Shown: positions 32,181-41,530, numbered from the stretch's first letter. The stretch is 64,000 nucleotides of DNA from Microbispora rosea subsp. aerata (GCF_014647835.1 NZ_BMPY01000003.1:124001-188000), one strand, 5' to 3'. The notes: generated by a model not told the origin, from the sequence alone. A program made the numbers and translations.

Positions 32181-32805
32181 GCGGTTCTCGGTCCCCACCG
32201 TGGCGCGTCCGCTCCTCGCGGGCTCCCCGGAGTGGTCCCGCGACAGCCGGCGGCTGCTGCTCACGGTCTCCGCCGAGTCGGGCGACGGTCCCCGGCCCGC
32301 GGGCTTCGCGATCGTCGACGTACGGGCCCGGAAGGTGACCTTCACCGAGGTCGAGGGCGAGGACGAAGGCCCCGCGGCGGGCGGGGCGGCCTACCGATGG
32401 ACGCCCGACGGGGAGGCGGTGATCCGGTGGACGCCCCCCGATGAGGACGGCATCCGCGTCTACGGCCTCGACGGCAGGCCGCGCCGGACCATCCCCGGCG
32501 TCCGCTGGACCGACGACGCCGGTTTCTCCCCCTCAGGACGCCTGCTCGCGGCGCGGTGCCCCGGCGAGGACAGGCGCGTCTGCGTGGTGGACTTCGGCAC
32601 GGGCCGCCGCCGGGCGAGCCTTCCCCTCCCGGCCGGCGGCGCGCTGTGGGGCTGGTTCAACGAGGACCACCTCCTCGTCTACGACAGGGGCTCCACCCCC
32701 TGGCGCACCCACATCGTGGACCTGTCCGGCCGGCGAGTCCGGCTCTTCGCCGAGTTCGCCGGCTCGGCCGACGCCTACTGGCTGCTGCACATCACGCCGG
32801 GCTGA
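31744..32805 (+). CDS. transmembrane-propeller half of the frameshifted kinase gene
   Basis: This 353-residue frame (first ATG 31744) carries the membrane helix ('AVTAACLGVAVSAGVAVYAA') and the outer propeller that belong to the kinase encoded just upstream. 'LRATLHEAPTDPVRVMSF', 'LIDRGTGERFS'-like and 'YRWTPDGEAVI', 'FSPSGRLLAARC' match the two paralogues in order. Upstream of the ATG the frame stays open through a Thr/Pro-rich linker ('STTATPPPPG', about 31702-31731), which looks like the natural join. No ribosome binding site precedes the ATG, so it is unlikely to be a separate gene. Confidence 0.65.
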   Translation: MLRAAGRGRGAAWRAVTAACLGVAVSAGVAVYAATRPDAPPPRPRPALSGPPAPVAERVAVPELRATLHEAPTDPVRVMSFVAQTGPLSVPAYVREPGRAAFGKLDGLLDPVVSPDGRLVAAVAQNPARVTDPRNQVLFIDRGTGERFSVPTVARPLLAGSPEWSRDSRRLLLTVSAESGDGPRPAGFAIVDVRARKVTFTEVEGEDEGPAAGGAAYRWTPDGEAVIRWTPPDEDGIRVYGLDGRPRRTIPGVRWTDDAGFSPSGRLLAARCPGEDRRVCVVDFGTGRRRASLPLPAGGALWGWFNEDHLLVYDRGSTPWRTHIVDLSGRRVRLFAEFAGSADAYWLLHITPG

Positions 32806-32830
32806 ACGCCGTCACGCGTGGCCGGACGCA

Positions 32831-32856
32831 CGGACGCCCCGCGCGCGGGGCGTCCG
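32831..32856. terminator. 26-bp palindromic terminator
   Basis: A perfect 26-bp palindrome (half site CGGACGCCCCGCG) lies between the convergent ends of the kinase-propeller operon and the secreted GH3 gene. Confidence 0.7.
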
Positions 32857-32872
32857 CCGTTCCCGATGGGCC

Positions 32873-35803
32873 TCAGCTCAGGGTGAGGTCCTTGATCCGG
32901 ACGTCGCCGGTGAAGACCAGGTAGACGTCCTTCAGGCCGTTCGCGCCGGACAGGGGCGTGGTCGCGGTGGCCCAGGAGTAGATCCCGCCGGTCGCGGCGA
33001 CCGGGATGGCAGCCGCCCTGGGGCCGGTCGGCGAGCCGAGGCGCACCTCGATGGTCCCGCCGTTCACCGACGCTACCCCGGCCGTCACCTTCCTGGAGTT
33101 GCGAAGCTGCACGTCCTTGAACGCGATCCAGCCGCCGGTCGCGCCCGCCACCGCGTCGCCGCGCACCTTGGTCTCGTCGACCAGGTGGACGCCGGAGTAG
33201 TCGTCGAAGTCGATCGCCCGGGTGGTCTTCGACAGGTCGCGGTGCGGGATGGTCTCACCCTTGACGTCGATCGTCGCCCGCTGGCGGATGTCCGCCGAGG
33301 ACGACCCGACGAGCACGTCGTGGGTCGAGTTCTCGACGGTCCACTTGTTCCGCGTGACGTCCCACAGCGCGAGGTCGCCCCTCTGGACGGTGAAGGTGAC
33401 GGTCTTGGTCTGGCCCGGCGCCAGCGTCACCCGCTCGAACGCGCGCAGCTGCTTGACCGGCTGCTTCACCCGCGAGCGGTGCTGGTGGGTGTAGAGCTGC
33501 ACGACCTCGTCGCCGGCCCGGGAGCCGGTGTTGGTCACCTTCACCGAGATCTCGTACGCGTCGCCCTTCCGCACGGCCTTGAGGCCCTGGTAGGCGAAGG
33601 TCGTGTACGACAGGCCGTAGCCGAACGGGTAGAGCGGCTTGCCCTTGAAATACAGGTACGTCCGGTCCTTCTGGACGATGTCGTAGTCGAGGATGCCCGG
33701 CAGGTCGTCCGCGGACCGATACCACGTCTGGGTGAGCCGCCCGGCCGGGTTGACGTCGCCGTACAGCACGTCGGCGAGGGCGTGCCCGGTCTCGGCGCCC
33801 GCGTGGGTGGTCCACACGATGGCGGGGACGTTGTCCTGCAGCCAGTTGATGGTGGTCGGGTAGCTGTTCTCCAGCACCACGACCGTGTTCGGGTTGGCCG
33901 CCTTCACGGCCTTGACCAGCTCCTCCTGGCCCTCGGCGAGGTTCATGTCGGTGCGGTCGTGGTCCTCGCGGCCGTTGATGAACGGCATGCTGCCGACCAC
34001 GACGACCGCCACGTCGGCGGCCTTGGCCTTGGCGACGGCGTCGTCCACGCCCGCGGAGACGACCTCCTTGGCGTAGCGCGTGGCCTGGTCGGCCGTGGTC
34101 AGGCTGAGCGTGCCGTCGGTCTCCGCCTTGACGTACGTGTTGGGCCCGAACCAGTCGTAGGCCGTCTCGTAGCCGGCGTACCGCAGCAGGTAGGTCCCGT
34201 CGGACTGCCGCTCCAGCTTGAACTGCTCCTGCACGAACCACCCGGACGGCTGGTCGGCGGTGTTGGCCAGCGTGGACCAGTTGGCCCGGCTGACGTACTT
34301 GCCGTTGGCCACGCTGCGCAGCGTGAGCACGCCCTGGCCCCAGTCGAACACGTCGAACTGCTCGGCCGGGCCGGCCGAGGCGGCGCTCTCCCTCAGGTCG
34401 CCGCCCGCCGCGGGGGCGCCGATGTACCTGCCGGTCGCGACGTTCTTCAGCGCGATGCGGTCGACGCCCTCGGAGGACGTCACCGACGCCGCGCGTTCCC
34501 TGATCCCGTCGAGCGGGGTCACCTTGTACGGCAGGCTGCCCGAATACCAGTCGGTGTAGAGCACGTCGGCCAGCGGGCCGACCACGGCGACCTTCTTGCC
34601 GGGTTTCAGCGGAAGCGCGCCGCCGGAGTTCTTCAGCAGCACCATCGCCTTGGCCGCGGTCTCGCGGGCGAGCTTCCGGTGCGCCGGGCTGTCGATCACA
34701 TCCTTGGTGATCTTCGCGTACGGCCCGCCGTCGGGGTCGAACTCGCCGAGCCGGAAGCGGATGCCGAGCTGGTGCCTGATCGCGTTGTCCACGTCCGACT
34801 CGCCGAGCAGGCCCTTCGACAGCGCCTCCTTGACGGCGTTCACGGTCGGGGCGCCGTTGGTGTCGTCCACGGTGAAGCTGTCGAGCCCCGCCTTGATCAG
34901 CGCGGCGGCGGCCTCGGCCTGGGTGTCGTAGTACTTCTCGGTCTGCACGAGGTTGTTCGGCGCCCAGGCGTCGGAGACGTTGAACAGCGTCCGCTTCGTC
35001 CAGGAGCGGACCACGTCGTTCAGGTCGGGGTTGACCGTGTTCGGCCGCCCGTTGACGAGGTTGTACGACGCCATCACACCGGTGGCCGCGTCGGCGGCGA
35101 TGGCCGGTTTGAAAGCCGCCTCGTCATACTCGTGCTTGACCCGCGGCGGCAGCTCCGACGACGAGGTGTCGCGGTTGACCTCGTTGTTGTTGGCCAGGTA
35201 GTGCTTCAGCGTGGGCGCCGTCTTCAGGTGGTCGGGGTCGTCGCCCCGCAGGCCCGAGCCGTACGCCGTGGAGATGGCGCCGGTGAGCAGCGGGTCTTCG
35301 GAGTAGCCCTCCTCGTTGCGGCCCCACCGGGGGTCGCGCAGCAGGTTGACCACCGGCGCCCACAGGTTGAGCCCCCACACGGTGGGGTTCTCGCTGTGGT
35401 AGCCGCGGGCCTCGTCGCCGACGGCCGAGCCGACCCGCTTGATCAGGGCGGGGTCCCAGGTGCTGGCCAGGCCGACCGCCTGGGGGAAGACCGTGCCCTT
35501 GGCGGTGACCACCGCGCCGTTGGCGGTGTAGTCGGTCGACCATGCGACGCCGTGCAGCGCCTCGGTGCCCGTCTTGAACATCTTGATGCCGAGACGGTCG
35601 ATCGCGGGGGCGTACTGGTGCAGCATCGCGACCTTCTCGTCCAGCGTGAGCCGGCCGAGCAGGTCGTCGATCCGCTGGGCGAGCGGCAGCGACGGGTCGC
35701 GGAACGGATAGTCGCCGGCCGCCCTCGCGGGGCCGGCGCCCAGGCTCAGGGCCAGAGCCAGGGCGGCCGACGCGGACAGCATCGCCCTGCGGCGATGGGA
35801 CAT
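32873..35803 (-). CDS. secreted GH3 beta-glucosidase/beta-xylosidase with inserted beta-trefoil-like and CBM-like domains
   Basis: A 976-residue protein with a signal peptide ('MLSASAALALALSLGAGPARA'-type, cleavage near residue 28-29; shown in part as it reads). The GH3 barrel has 'KHYLANNNE' and the nucleophile Asp278 in 'NVSDAW'. The second GH3 domain is interrupted by a fascin/ricin-like insert ('GRYIGAPAAGGD', 'GKYVSRANW'). A fibronectin-III-like domain and a CBM6-like tail ending 'DVRIKDLTLS' follow. Order and motifs match the cytoplasmic GH3 of the 13-19 kb operon, so the pair are paralogues sorted to different sides of the membrane. It is the last gene of the GH31-importer operon and would remove terminal glucose or xylose outside the cell. 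Confidence 0.9.
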   Translation of the reverse strand: MSHRRRAMLSASAALALALSLGAGPARAAGDYPFRDPSLPLAQRIDDLLGRLTLDEKVAMLHQYAPAIDRLGIKMFKTGTEALHGVAWSTDYTANGAVVTAKGTVFPQAVGLASTWDPALIKRVGSAVGDEARGYHSENPTVWGLNLWAPVVNLLRDPRWGRNEEGYSEDPLLTGAISTAYGSGLRGDDPDHLKTAPTLKHYLANNNEVNRDTSSSELPPRVKHEYDEAAFKPAIAADAATGVMASYNLVNGRPNTVNPDLNDVVRSWTKRTLFNVSDAWAPNNLVQTEKYYDTQAEAAAALIKAGLDSFTVDDTNGAPTVNAVKEALSKGLLGESDVDNAIRHQLGIRFRLGEFDPDGGPYAKITKDVIDSPAHRKLARETAAKAMVLLKNSGGALPLKPGKKVAVVGPLADVLYTDWYSGSLPYKVTPLDGIRERAASVTSSEGVDRIALKNVATGRYIGAPAAGGDLRESAASAGPAEQFDVFDWGQGVLTLRSVANGKYVSRANWSTLANTADQPSGWFVQEQFKLERQSDGTYLLRYAGYETAYDWFGPNTYVKAETDGTLSLTTADQATRYAKEVVSAGVDDAVAKAKAADVAVVVVGSMPFINGREDHDRTDMNLAEGQEELVKAVKAANPNTVVVLENSYPTTINWLQDNVPAIVWTTHAGAETGHALADVLYGDVNPAGRLTQTWYRSADDLPGILDYDIVQKDRTYLYFKGKPLYPFGYGLSYTTFAYQGLKAVRKGDAYEISVKVTNTGSRAGDEVVQLYTHQHRSRVKQPVKQLRAFERVTLAPGQTKTVTFTVQRGDLALWDVTRNKWTVENSTHDVLVGSSSADIRQRATIDVKGETIPHRDLSKTTRAIDFDDYSGVHLVDETKVRGDAVAGATGGWIAFKDVQLRNSRKVTAGVASVNGGTIEVRLGSPTGPRAAAIPVAATGGIYSWATATTPLSGANGLKDVYLVFTGDVRIKDLTLS

Positions 35804-35896
35804 TGCGCCTCCAGGTCAGGTAGTGACGCGTTGTTCGGGGGGTGGTGCGTATCGGTGTTGCGCGGGGGTGTTACACGGGGGTGCTGCTCGGAGGTC

Positions 35897-36736
35897 TCAC
35901 TTGATGGCGCCGACCGTGACGCCACGGGTCAGCGTGCGCTGGAAGATCAGGAAGAAGGCCACGGCGGGGACGATGCCGAGCAGCGCGGACGCGCTGGACA
36001 TCGTGGCGTCCATCATCTTCTCGCCCTGCAGGACGCCCAGGGCGACCGGCACGGTCTGGTTGTCGTTGGAGATGAGGAACACCATCGGCAGGAAGAACTC
36101 GTTCCACGTCCAGATGAAGAAGAAGATCAGCAGCACCGAGAGCGTGGGGCGGCTGATCGGCACGACGATGCCCCACAGCGTCCGCCACCGGCTCGCGCCG
36201 TCGAGCTCGGCCGCCTCCAGGATGCCGCGCGGGAACTGCCCCAGCACCGACGACAGCAGGTAGGTCCCGAAGGCCGCCTGGATCACCGTGAAGATCAAGA
36301 TGACGGCGAGTTTCGAGTCGTACAGCCCCACCTCCTTCGACAGGTAGTAGAGCGGGTAGACCAGCGCCTCTTGCGGCATCGTGTTGGCGACCAGGAAGAC
36401 CACGAGGATCCACAGCCGGCCGCGGACCCGGCCGATGCCCAGCGCGTACGCGTTGAGCACCGACAGCGCCACCGCCGCGACCGCGACGACCCCGCTGATC
36501 AGGAAGCTGTTCCAGAGCTTCAGGCCGAAGTCGACGCGGTTCCAGAACGAGACGATCCCGTCGAGGTAGAGCCCCTGGGGCAGGCTCAGCGGGCCGTTCG
36601 CGGAGTATTCGGCCGGGGACTTGACCGCGTTGAGCGTGACGATGACGAAGGGGAAGAGCATCACGACCGCGAGCACGACCAGCGCCGCGAGCACGGCCCA
36701 CCGTCCCGGCTGGCGGAAGGTGCGGTCGGGGGTCAC
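35897..36736 (-). CDS. ABC sugar transporter permease, MalG type
   Basis: A 279-residue inner-membrane permease with six hydrophobic segments and the EAA loop 'LEAAELDGASRWRTLWGIVVPISRP' (read in parts) near residue 190, where the ATPase docks. It starts at a GTG overlapping the stop of the MalF-type gene by GTGA, so the two are made together. With that protein and the upstream lipoprotein it forms a CUT1-type importer. No ATPase gene is present; in actinomycetes a shared MsiK-type ATPase normally serves such systems. A 93-bp gap separates it from the GH3 gene. Confidence 0.9.
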   Translation of the reverse strand: MTPDRTFRQPGRWAVLAALVVLAVVMLFPFVIVTLNAVKSPAEYSANGPLSLPQGLYLDGIVSFWNRVDFGLKLWNSFLISGVVAVAAVALSVLNAYALGIGRVRGRLWILVVFLVANTMPQEALVYPLYYLSKEVGLYDSKLAVILIFTVIQAAFGTYLLSSVLGQFPRGILEAAELDGASRWRTLWGIVVPISRPTLSVLLIFFFIWTWNEFFLPMVFLISNDNQTVPVALGVLQGEKMMDATMSSASALLGIVPAVAFFLIFQRTLTRGVTVGAIK

Positions 36737-37635
36737 GAGTCACTCTCCTGGTCACGCTCCTGCACCCGCAGGAAGAGGAAGGTCACCACGACGATGATCA
36801 GGGCGAGCACGGTCGCGATCGCCGAGCCGTACCCGACGTTGACCTTCTGGAAGAAGTTCAGATAGGAGAAGTACGACGGCACCATGGTCGCGGAGCCGGG
36901 CCCTCCCCGGGTGAGCACGAAGATCGGCCCGAACACCTTCAGCGCCGCGATCGTGCAGGTCAGCAGCACCACGAAGATCTCCGGCCGGATCTGCGGGATC
37001 GTGATGTGCCAGAACCTGCGCCACCACGAGGCGCCGTCGATCTCGGCCGCCTCGTACAGCGAGGGGTCCACCCGCTGGAGCCCGGCCATGAAGATGACGA
37101 CCGGGTAGCCGAGCTGGAACCACACCATGATCGCCATGACCGTCGCCAGCGCGATGTCGGGGTCGCCCAGCCAGTTGACCTCGAGCCCGAAGATCTGGTT
37201 CACCGCGCCGTACGACGGGTGGAGCATCCAGCCCCAGACCACGCCCGCCACCGCGACGGGCAGCACCTGCGGCAGGTAGAACGCCGCGCGCAGGGCGGAG
37301 GCGGTGCGCCTGCCGAACCGCTTGGCGATGTAGTCGAACAGCGCGGAGGCGAGCACCAGGCCGATGATCGTCGGCACCACGGCCATCGCGACGATCAGTG
37401 CGACGTTGTGCTCGAAGGACGCCCAGAACCGCTCGTCCCGGAACAGCTTGACGTAGTTGTCGAGCCCGATCCAGGTGGGGGTGCCGACGCCGGACCAGCG
37501 GGTGAAGCTCGTCGCCACGTTCATCAGGAACGGCACGACGATGATCGCGAGGAACAGCACCAGGCTCGGAACCAGGTAGAGCCAGTAGCCGCCCCTCCCG
37601 CGCGAGCGGACGGCGCCCGCGCCGGGTGGTGCCAT
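36733..37635 (-). CDS. ABC sugar transporter permease, MalF type
   Basis: 300 residues, six or seven hydrophobic segments, basic N-terminus. The EAA motif 'YEAAEIDGASWWRRFWHITIPQI' lies near residue 195. It forms the translocation pore together with the MalG-type protein, which it overlaps by 4 bp. The importer probably takes up xylosylated gluco-oligosaccharides such as isoprimeverose or XXXG-type units, judging from the alpha-xylosidase in the same operon. That substrate assignment is inference. Confidence 0.9.
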   Translation of the reverse strand: MAPPGAGAVRSRGRGGYWLYLVPSLVLFLAIIVVPFLMNVATSFTRWSGVGTPTWIGLDNYVKLFRDERFWASFEHNVALIVAMAVVPTIIGLVLASALFDYIAKRFGRRTASALRAAFYLPQVLPVAVAGVVWGWMLHPSYGAVNQIFGLEVNWLGDPDIALATVMAIMVWFQLGYPVVIFMAGLQRVDPSLYEAAEIDGASWWRRFWHITIPQIRPEIFVVLLTCTIAALKVFGPIFVLTRGGPGSATMVPSYFSYLNFFQKVNVGYGSAIATVLALIIVVVTFLFLRVQERDQESDS

Positions 37636-37878
37636 GTGTGCAGACCTTTCGAGAAGGGGTCCGGCGGCGGAGACCGGTCAGGTAGCCCCGCCGCCGGGGC
37701 CGGGGGGAGAGCGGGTCCCGCCGTGCTCAGGCCGCCGGGACCCACCCGTTCCGGGTCGTGCCCGATGATCTTCTTCGGGTGCCGCGGCCGCCCGGACGGC
37801 CCCGCCGCGGGCCGGTCCCCGCGACGCGTTCACCCGGCCGGGCCGCGCCACGGGATGAGATCACGCGGACACTTCCTT
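37636..37878 (-). other. 243-bp gap inside the operon with hairpins
   Basis: Between the binding-protein gene and the permease genes are inverted repeats, for example CCGCGGC (37782-37788) with GCCGCGG (37804-37810) and CCCGA (37761-37765) with TCGGG (37775-37779). Hairpins at this place in importer operons often partly end transcription or protect the upstream mRNA, so the binding protein is made in excess. No ORF is supported. Confidence 0.4.
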
Positions 37879-39192
37879 TCAGTTGCCGATGTCGGCCAGG
37901 TTGTCGTTGTACGGCTGGGCGATCTCGTCCAGGACCTCCTCGGGCTTCTTGCTGCCGTTGATCAGCTCCTGGACTCCGGCGACGAGCACGTCGTAGTAGC
38001 CGGGGGCCGGCCAGTCAGGGTAGAAGGCCAGGCCGTCCTGCGTCGAGAGCTTGTTGAAGTTCTCGATCAGCTCCTTGCTCTGGGCGTCGGTGATCGCCGC
38101 CGGGTCGGCCGCCACCGGGACACCGCCCGAGTTGCCGAGCAGGTTCTGGATCTCCTTCTTCATCGTGATGTCGATGAAGTCGTAAGCCAGCTCCTTGTTC
38201 TTGGACTTCTCGGGCACGACCCACAGGTTGCCGCTGGAACCCGGGGCGAACTGGCCGGGCCACAGGAACGAGCCCCACGTGAAGTCCTTGATCTCCGCCT
38301 GCAGGCGGCCGAACCACCAGCTTCCCGACACCATGATCGGGAACTTGCCGCCGATGAACGCCACGCCCATGTCCTCGGCCTTCATGCCGGCCGAGTCCTT
38401 ACTGATGTAACCCTTGTTCACCCAGTCGGAGAAGGTCTGGGCCGCGTAGGTGAACTCGGGGCCGTGGAAGTCGACCTTGCCCTTGTAGAGCTGGAAGGAG
38501 TCGATCCAGGCGCGGTCGGCCTTGTTCAGCGCGAGCAGGTAGAACAGCTGCTGGGCGGGGTATTCGGAGCCCGCCATCGCGATCGGGGTGGTGCCCTTCT
38601 TCGCGAACGCGTCGAGCGCGGCGGTGAACTCGTCGAAGGTGGTGGGCACCTCGACGCCCGCCTTCTCGAACATGTCCTTGTTGTAGTAGACCATCACGTA
38701 CTCGCCGTAGTTCGGCACGCCGAACCACTTGCCCGAGCCCATGATGCCCCGCTCGTCGTACTTCGCGGTCGTCTGCAGCGACGGGCTGAGCAGCTTGTCC
38801 CAGCCGCGCTTGGCGGCCTCCTCGGTCAGGTCGGTGAGCAACCCCTGCTTGGACAGCAGGCCCGCGGTGGCGTTGCCCTTGTTGTACTCCATGATGTCCG
38901 GGGCCTCGTCGGAGTTGAGGACCATGCCCGCGGTCTTCTGGATCTGCTCGAAGCCCTTCTCCTCGAACTTCACCTTGACGCCGGGGTGGGTCGCCTCGAA
39001 CTCCTTCATCGCCTCGGCCCAGGCGGTGCCCATGGCGCTGTTGCCGGTCTCGTAGTGCCAGAGGGTGAGGGTCTTGCCCTCGGCGGAGTCGCCGCCACCC
39101 GAGCTATCCGAAGAGGAACCGCCGCACGCGGCGAGCGTGAGCACGGCCGCGGCCAGCGCCGCCGCCGCCACGCTCCTGCCTACTCTGAACAT
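37879..39192 (-). CDS. sugar-binding lipoprotein of the GH31 operon importer
   Basis: A 437-residue family 1 extracellular binding protein. The signal sequence ends in the lipobox 'TLAAC' with lipidated Cys23, followed by a Ser/Gly linker. Mature blocks are 'LTLWHYETGNSAMGTAW', 'YNKGNATAGLL', 'VMVYYNKDMFEKAGVEVPTTFDEF' (read in parts) and 'FIGGKFPIMVSGSWW'. The ATG at 39192 has GGAG about eight bases upstream and lies 20 bp after GH31. It captures oligosaccharides for the two permeases downstream. Confidence 0.9.
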   Translation of the reverse strand: MFRVGRSVAAAALAAAVLTLAACGGSSSDSSGGGDSAEGKTLTLWHYETGNSAMGTAWAEAMKEFEATHPGVKVKFEEKGFEQIQKTAGMVLNSDEAPDIMEYNKGNATAGLLSKQGLLTDLTEEAAKRGWDKLLSPSLQTTAKYDERGIMGSGKWFGVPNYGEYVMVYYNKDMFEKAGVEVPTTFDEFTAALDAFAKKGTTPIAMAGSEYPAQQLFYLLALNKADRAWIDSFQLYKGKVDFHGPEFTYAAQTFSDWVNKGYISKDSAGMKAEDMGVAFIGGKFPIMVSGSWWFGRLQAEIKDFTWGSFLWPGQFAPGSSGNLWVVPEKSKNKELAYDFIDITMKKEIQNLLGNSGGVPVAADPAAITDAQSKELIENFNKLSTQDGLAFYPDWPAPGYYDVLVAGVQELINGSKKPEEVLDEIAQPYNDNLADIGN

Positions 39193-39212
39193 GGTCTTTC
39201 TCCAGGGGGTTT

Positions 39213-41495
39213 CTAGTTGATGACGACCGGGGCGCCGGGGCCGACGAACTCGACGCCGTCGATCTGCTTGGGGCCCTCGGCGGTGACGACCAGCCTGTCG
39301 CCGTCCCACACCGCCGTGACCGTCGTGTCCCCGTCCAGGTCCCTGATCGTCGTACGGCTCTCGCGCTCCGGCAGGCCGAAGGCGAGCAGCGAGACCCGGG
39401 GGTCGTCGGCCACCGTGTCGCCGGGCTCGGTGACCGGGATCAGCGAGCCGTGCCGTACGAACAGGGGGACCTGGTCGAGCGGCGGCGACACCGTGACGTA
39501 ACGCCCGCCGTCGACGGCCTCCCCCGTCCAGTAGTCCACCCACACCCCCGAGGGCAGGTAGACCTTCCGGGTGCCGTCGGCTGAGGTCATCGGGGCGACG
39601 AGCAGGTCGGTGCCGAGAAGGTACTCCAGGTCCGCCTGCCACGCCACCGGGTCGTCGGGATAGTCGACGCACAGCGCGCGCAGCATCGGCGCGCCCGTCT
39701 CGGCCGAGGTGACGGCCGCCGAGTAGATGTACGGCATGAGCCGGTAACGCAGCCGCAGGGCCTCGACGGCGGCCCGCTCGGCGTGCGGCGGGAACTCCCA
39801 GGGCTCCCGCGTGGTCGTGCCGTGGAACCGCACGAGCGGGGACAGCGCCGCGAACTGCGCCCAGCGGATGTAGAGGTCCGGGCTGGGCGTGCCGGTGAAA
39901 CCGCCCGCGTCGTGGCTCCAGAAGGGGATGCCGGACAGGCCGTGCGCCAGCCCGCCCCTGATCGTGCTGCCCATCGCGGAGTAGGTGGTGTCGACGTCGC
40001 CGCTCCACTGGGCCGAGTGGCGCTGCCCGCCGAGGTAGGACGAGCGGGCCCAGACCAGGCCGTGCCCGTTCACCTCGCGGGTCACCTCCGAGACGACGTC
40101 GTTGAACAGCAGCGTGTAGACGTTGTGCAGCTCGGTGCCCGTCATGCCGTTGAAGGCCACCGCGTCGGCGGGGACGCCCTCGGCGAAGTCGGTCTTGAAC
40201 ACCGACACGCCCTCGCGCAGGCGCGCGCGCAGCAGCTCCTTGAACCACTCGACGGCCTCGGGGTTGGTGAAGTCGACGATGCCGCAGGCCGGGTAGGAGC
40301 CGTGCCAGGTGTCGGCGACGTACGTCTCGCCGTCGGGCCGCTTGAGGAAGTAGCCCTTCTCGGCCGCCTCCGCGAACGCCGGGCTGCGGTGCGAGATGTA
40401 GGAGTTCATCCAGAGGCAGACCTTGAAGCCCTGCTCCTTGAGCGTGGCGAGCATGCCCACCGGGTCGGGGAACGCCTCGGGATCCCACTGGAGGTCGGAC
40501 CAGTGCCCGTCCGCCTGCCAGTAGCAGTCCAGGTGGAGCACGTCGCAGGGGATGCCCCGCTCCCTGATCTTCCTGGCGCGCTCCAGCACGCGCTCCTGGC
40601 TGTCTTTGAAGAAGCCCGAGGAGATCCAGGTGCCGAACGCCCACTTCGGCGGCAGCGCCGGCCTGCCGGTCAGCTTGTCGAACCGGTCCAGGATCTCCGC
40701 GGGGGCCGGGCCCGCGATCACGTAGTAGTCGATGAGGTCGTCGGGCACGATGATCTGCACGGCGCTGTGCGTGGACTGGCACATGTCGAACTCGACCGGC
40801 GTGCCGCTGTCGACGCAGATGCCGTACCCCCTGCTGGACATGTAGAAGGGCACGTTCTTGTACGCGCGCTGCGACTCGGCGCCGAAGGCGTCGAAGTTCC
40901 ACATGAGCGGGCGCTGACCGCGCTTGTCGAGCGGCGTGAACGACTCGCCGAAGCCGCCGAACGCCTCGTCCGCCGGCGCCACGAACGTGTCGTGGTAGGC
41001 GACGGGGTTGCCGTCGACGGAGGAGCGGCCGAACGGCAGCGTGCGCAGCCGGCCGCTGATGTCGGGGCGGCCCGGGTCCTGCTCCACCAGCGTCCGGCCG
41101 GCCCGGTCGGTGAAGCGCAGGTTCCAGGGGTTCAGCCGCACCTCGGCACGCAGCGACCCGGCGTCGATCACCACACGGCTGTGGCTCGCCTCCACGACGG
41201 CCTCGCCGTACTCGCCGGGGGTGACCATCGAGATCGCGCGGGCGGACCGGGTGCGCGCGTCGGGGTCCTCCGACAGGCGCACCCGGATCACCCCCTCACC
41301 CGCGACCGTGATCTGCACGATGAGAGTCTCCTCCGCCGAGGTGGAGCCCTTGAGCGTCACACCCCGCCCGTCGGAGGCCACCACCTCCGCGCTGGTCAGC
41401 GCGGACAGGCCCTCCTCCCCCGGCTCGCGCACCGGAAGCTCGGGAGGATCCGCCACGAAGAACTCGCGCGCGATCAATGGGGGACGGTACGGCAT
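39213..41495 (-). CDS. GH31 alpha-xylosidase/alpha-glucosidase (YicI-like, cytoplasmic)
   Basis: About 760 residues without signal peptide. ATG 41495 has TGGAG nine bases upstream; ATG 41516 is an alternative. The nucleophile Asp436 lies in 'FKTDFAEG' and the acid/base Asp500 in 'QWSGDVDTTY'. The KTDF context is that of YicI-type alpha-xylosidases rather than of alpha-glucosidases, whose usual block is 'WxDMNE'. It would remove alpha-1,6-xylose from imported xyloglucan oligosaccharides. It leads the operon GH31, binding protein, two permeases, secreted GH3. An AT-rich inverted repeat of ROK type lies 36-62 bp upstream of its start. Confidence 0.88.
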   Translation of the reverse strand: MPYRPPLIAREFFVADPPELPVREPGEEGLSALTSAEVVASDGRGVTLKGSTSAEETLIVQITVAGEGVIRVRLSEDPDARTRSARAISMVTPGEYGEAVVEASHSRVVIDAGSLRAEVRLNPWNLRFTDRAGRTLVEQDPGRPDISGRLRTLPFGRSSVDGNPVAYHDTFVAPADEAFGGFGESFTPLDKRGQRPLMWNFDAFGAESQRAYKNVPFYMSSRGYGICVDSGTPVEFDMCQSTHSAVQIIVPDDLIDYYVIAGPAPAEILDRFDKLTGRPALPPKWAFGTWISSGFFKDSQERVLERARKIRERGIPCDVLHLDCYWQADGHWSDLQWDPEAFPDPVGMLATLKEQGFKVCLWMNSYISHRSPAFAEAAEKGYFLKRPDGETYVADTWHGSYPACGIVDFTNPEAVEWFKELLRARLREGVSVFKTDFAEGVPADAVAFNGMTGTELHNVYTLLFNDVVSEVTREVNGHGLVWARSSYLGGQRHSAQWSGDVDTTYSAMGSTIRGGLAHGLSGIPFWSHDAGGFTGTPSPDLYIRWAQFAALSPLVRFHGTTTREPWEFPPHAERAAVEALRLRYRLMPYIYSAAVTSAETGAPMLRALCVDYPDDPVAWQADLEYLLGTDLLVAPMTSADGTRKVYLPSGVWVDYWTGEAVDGGRYVTVSPPLDQVPLFVRHGSLIPVTEPGDTVADDPRVSLLAFGLPERESRTTIRDLDGDTTVTAVWDGDRLVVTAEGPKQIDGVEFVGPGAPVVIN

Positions 41496-41530
41496 TGCGG
41501 CACTCCATCGGCTCATCCAGAGATTGTGGA

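Noticed and set aside
32441-36865. 1474-codon open frame on the plus strand
   Set aside because: Apart from its first 120 codons it is antisense to the secreted GH3 and permease genes, is rich in Arg/His/Val/Gly/Asp shadow composition, and has no domain.
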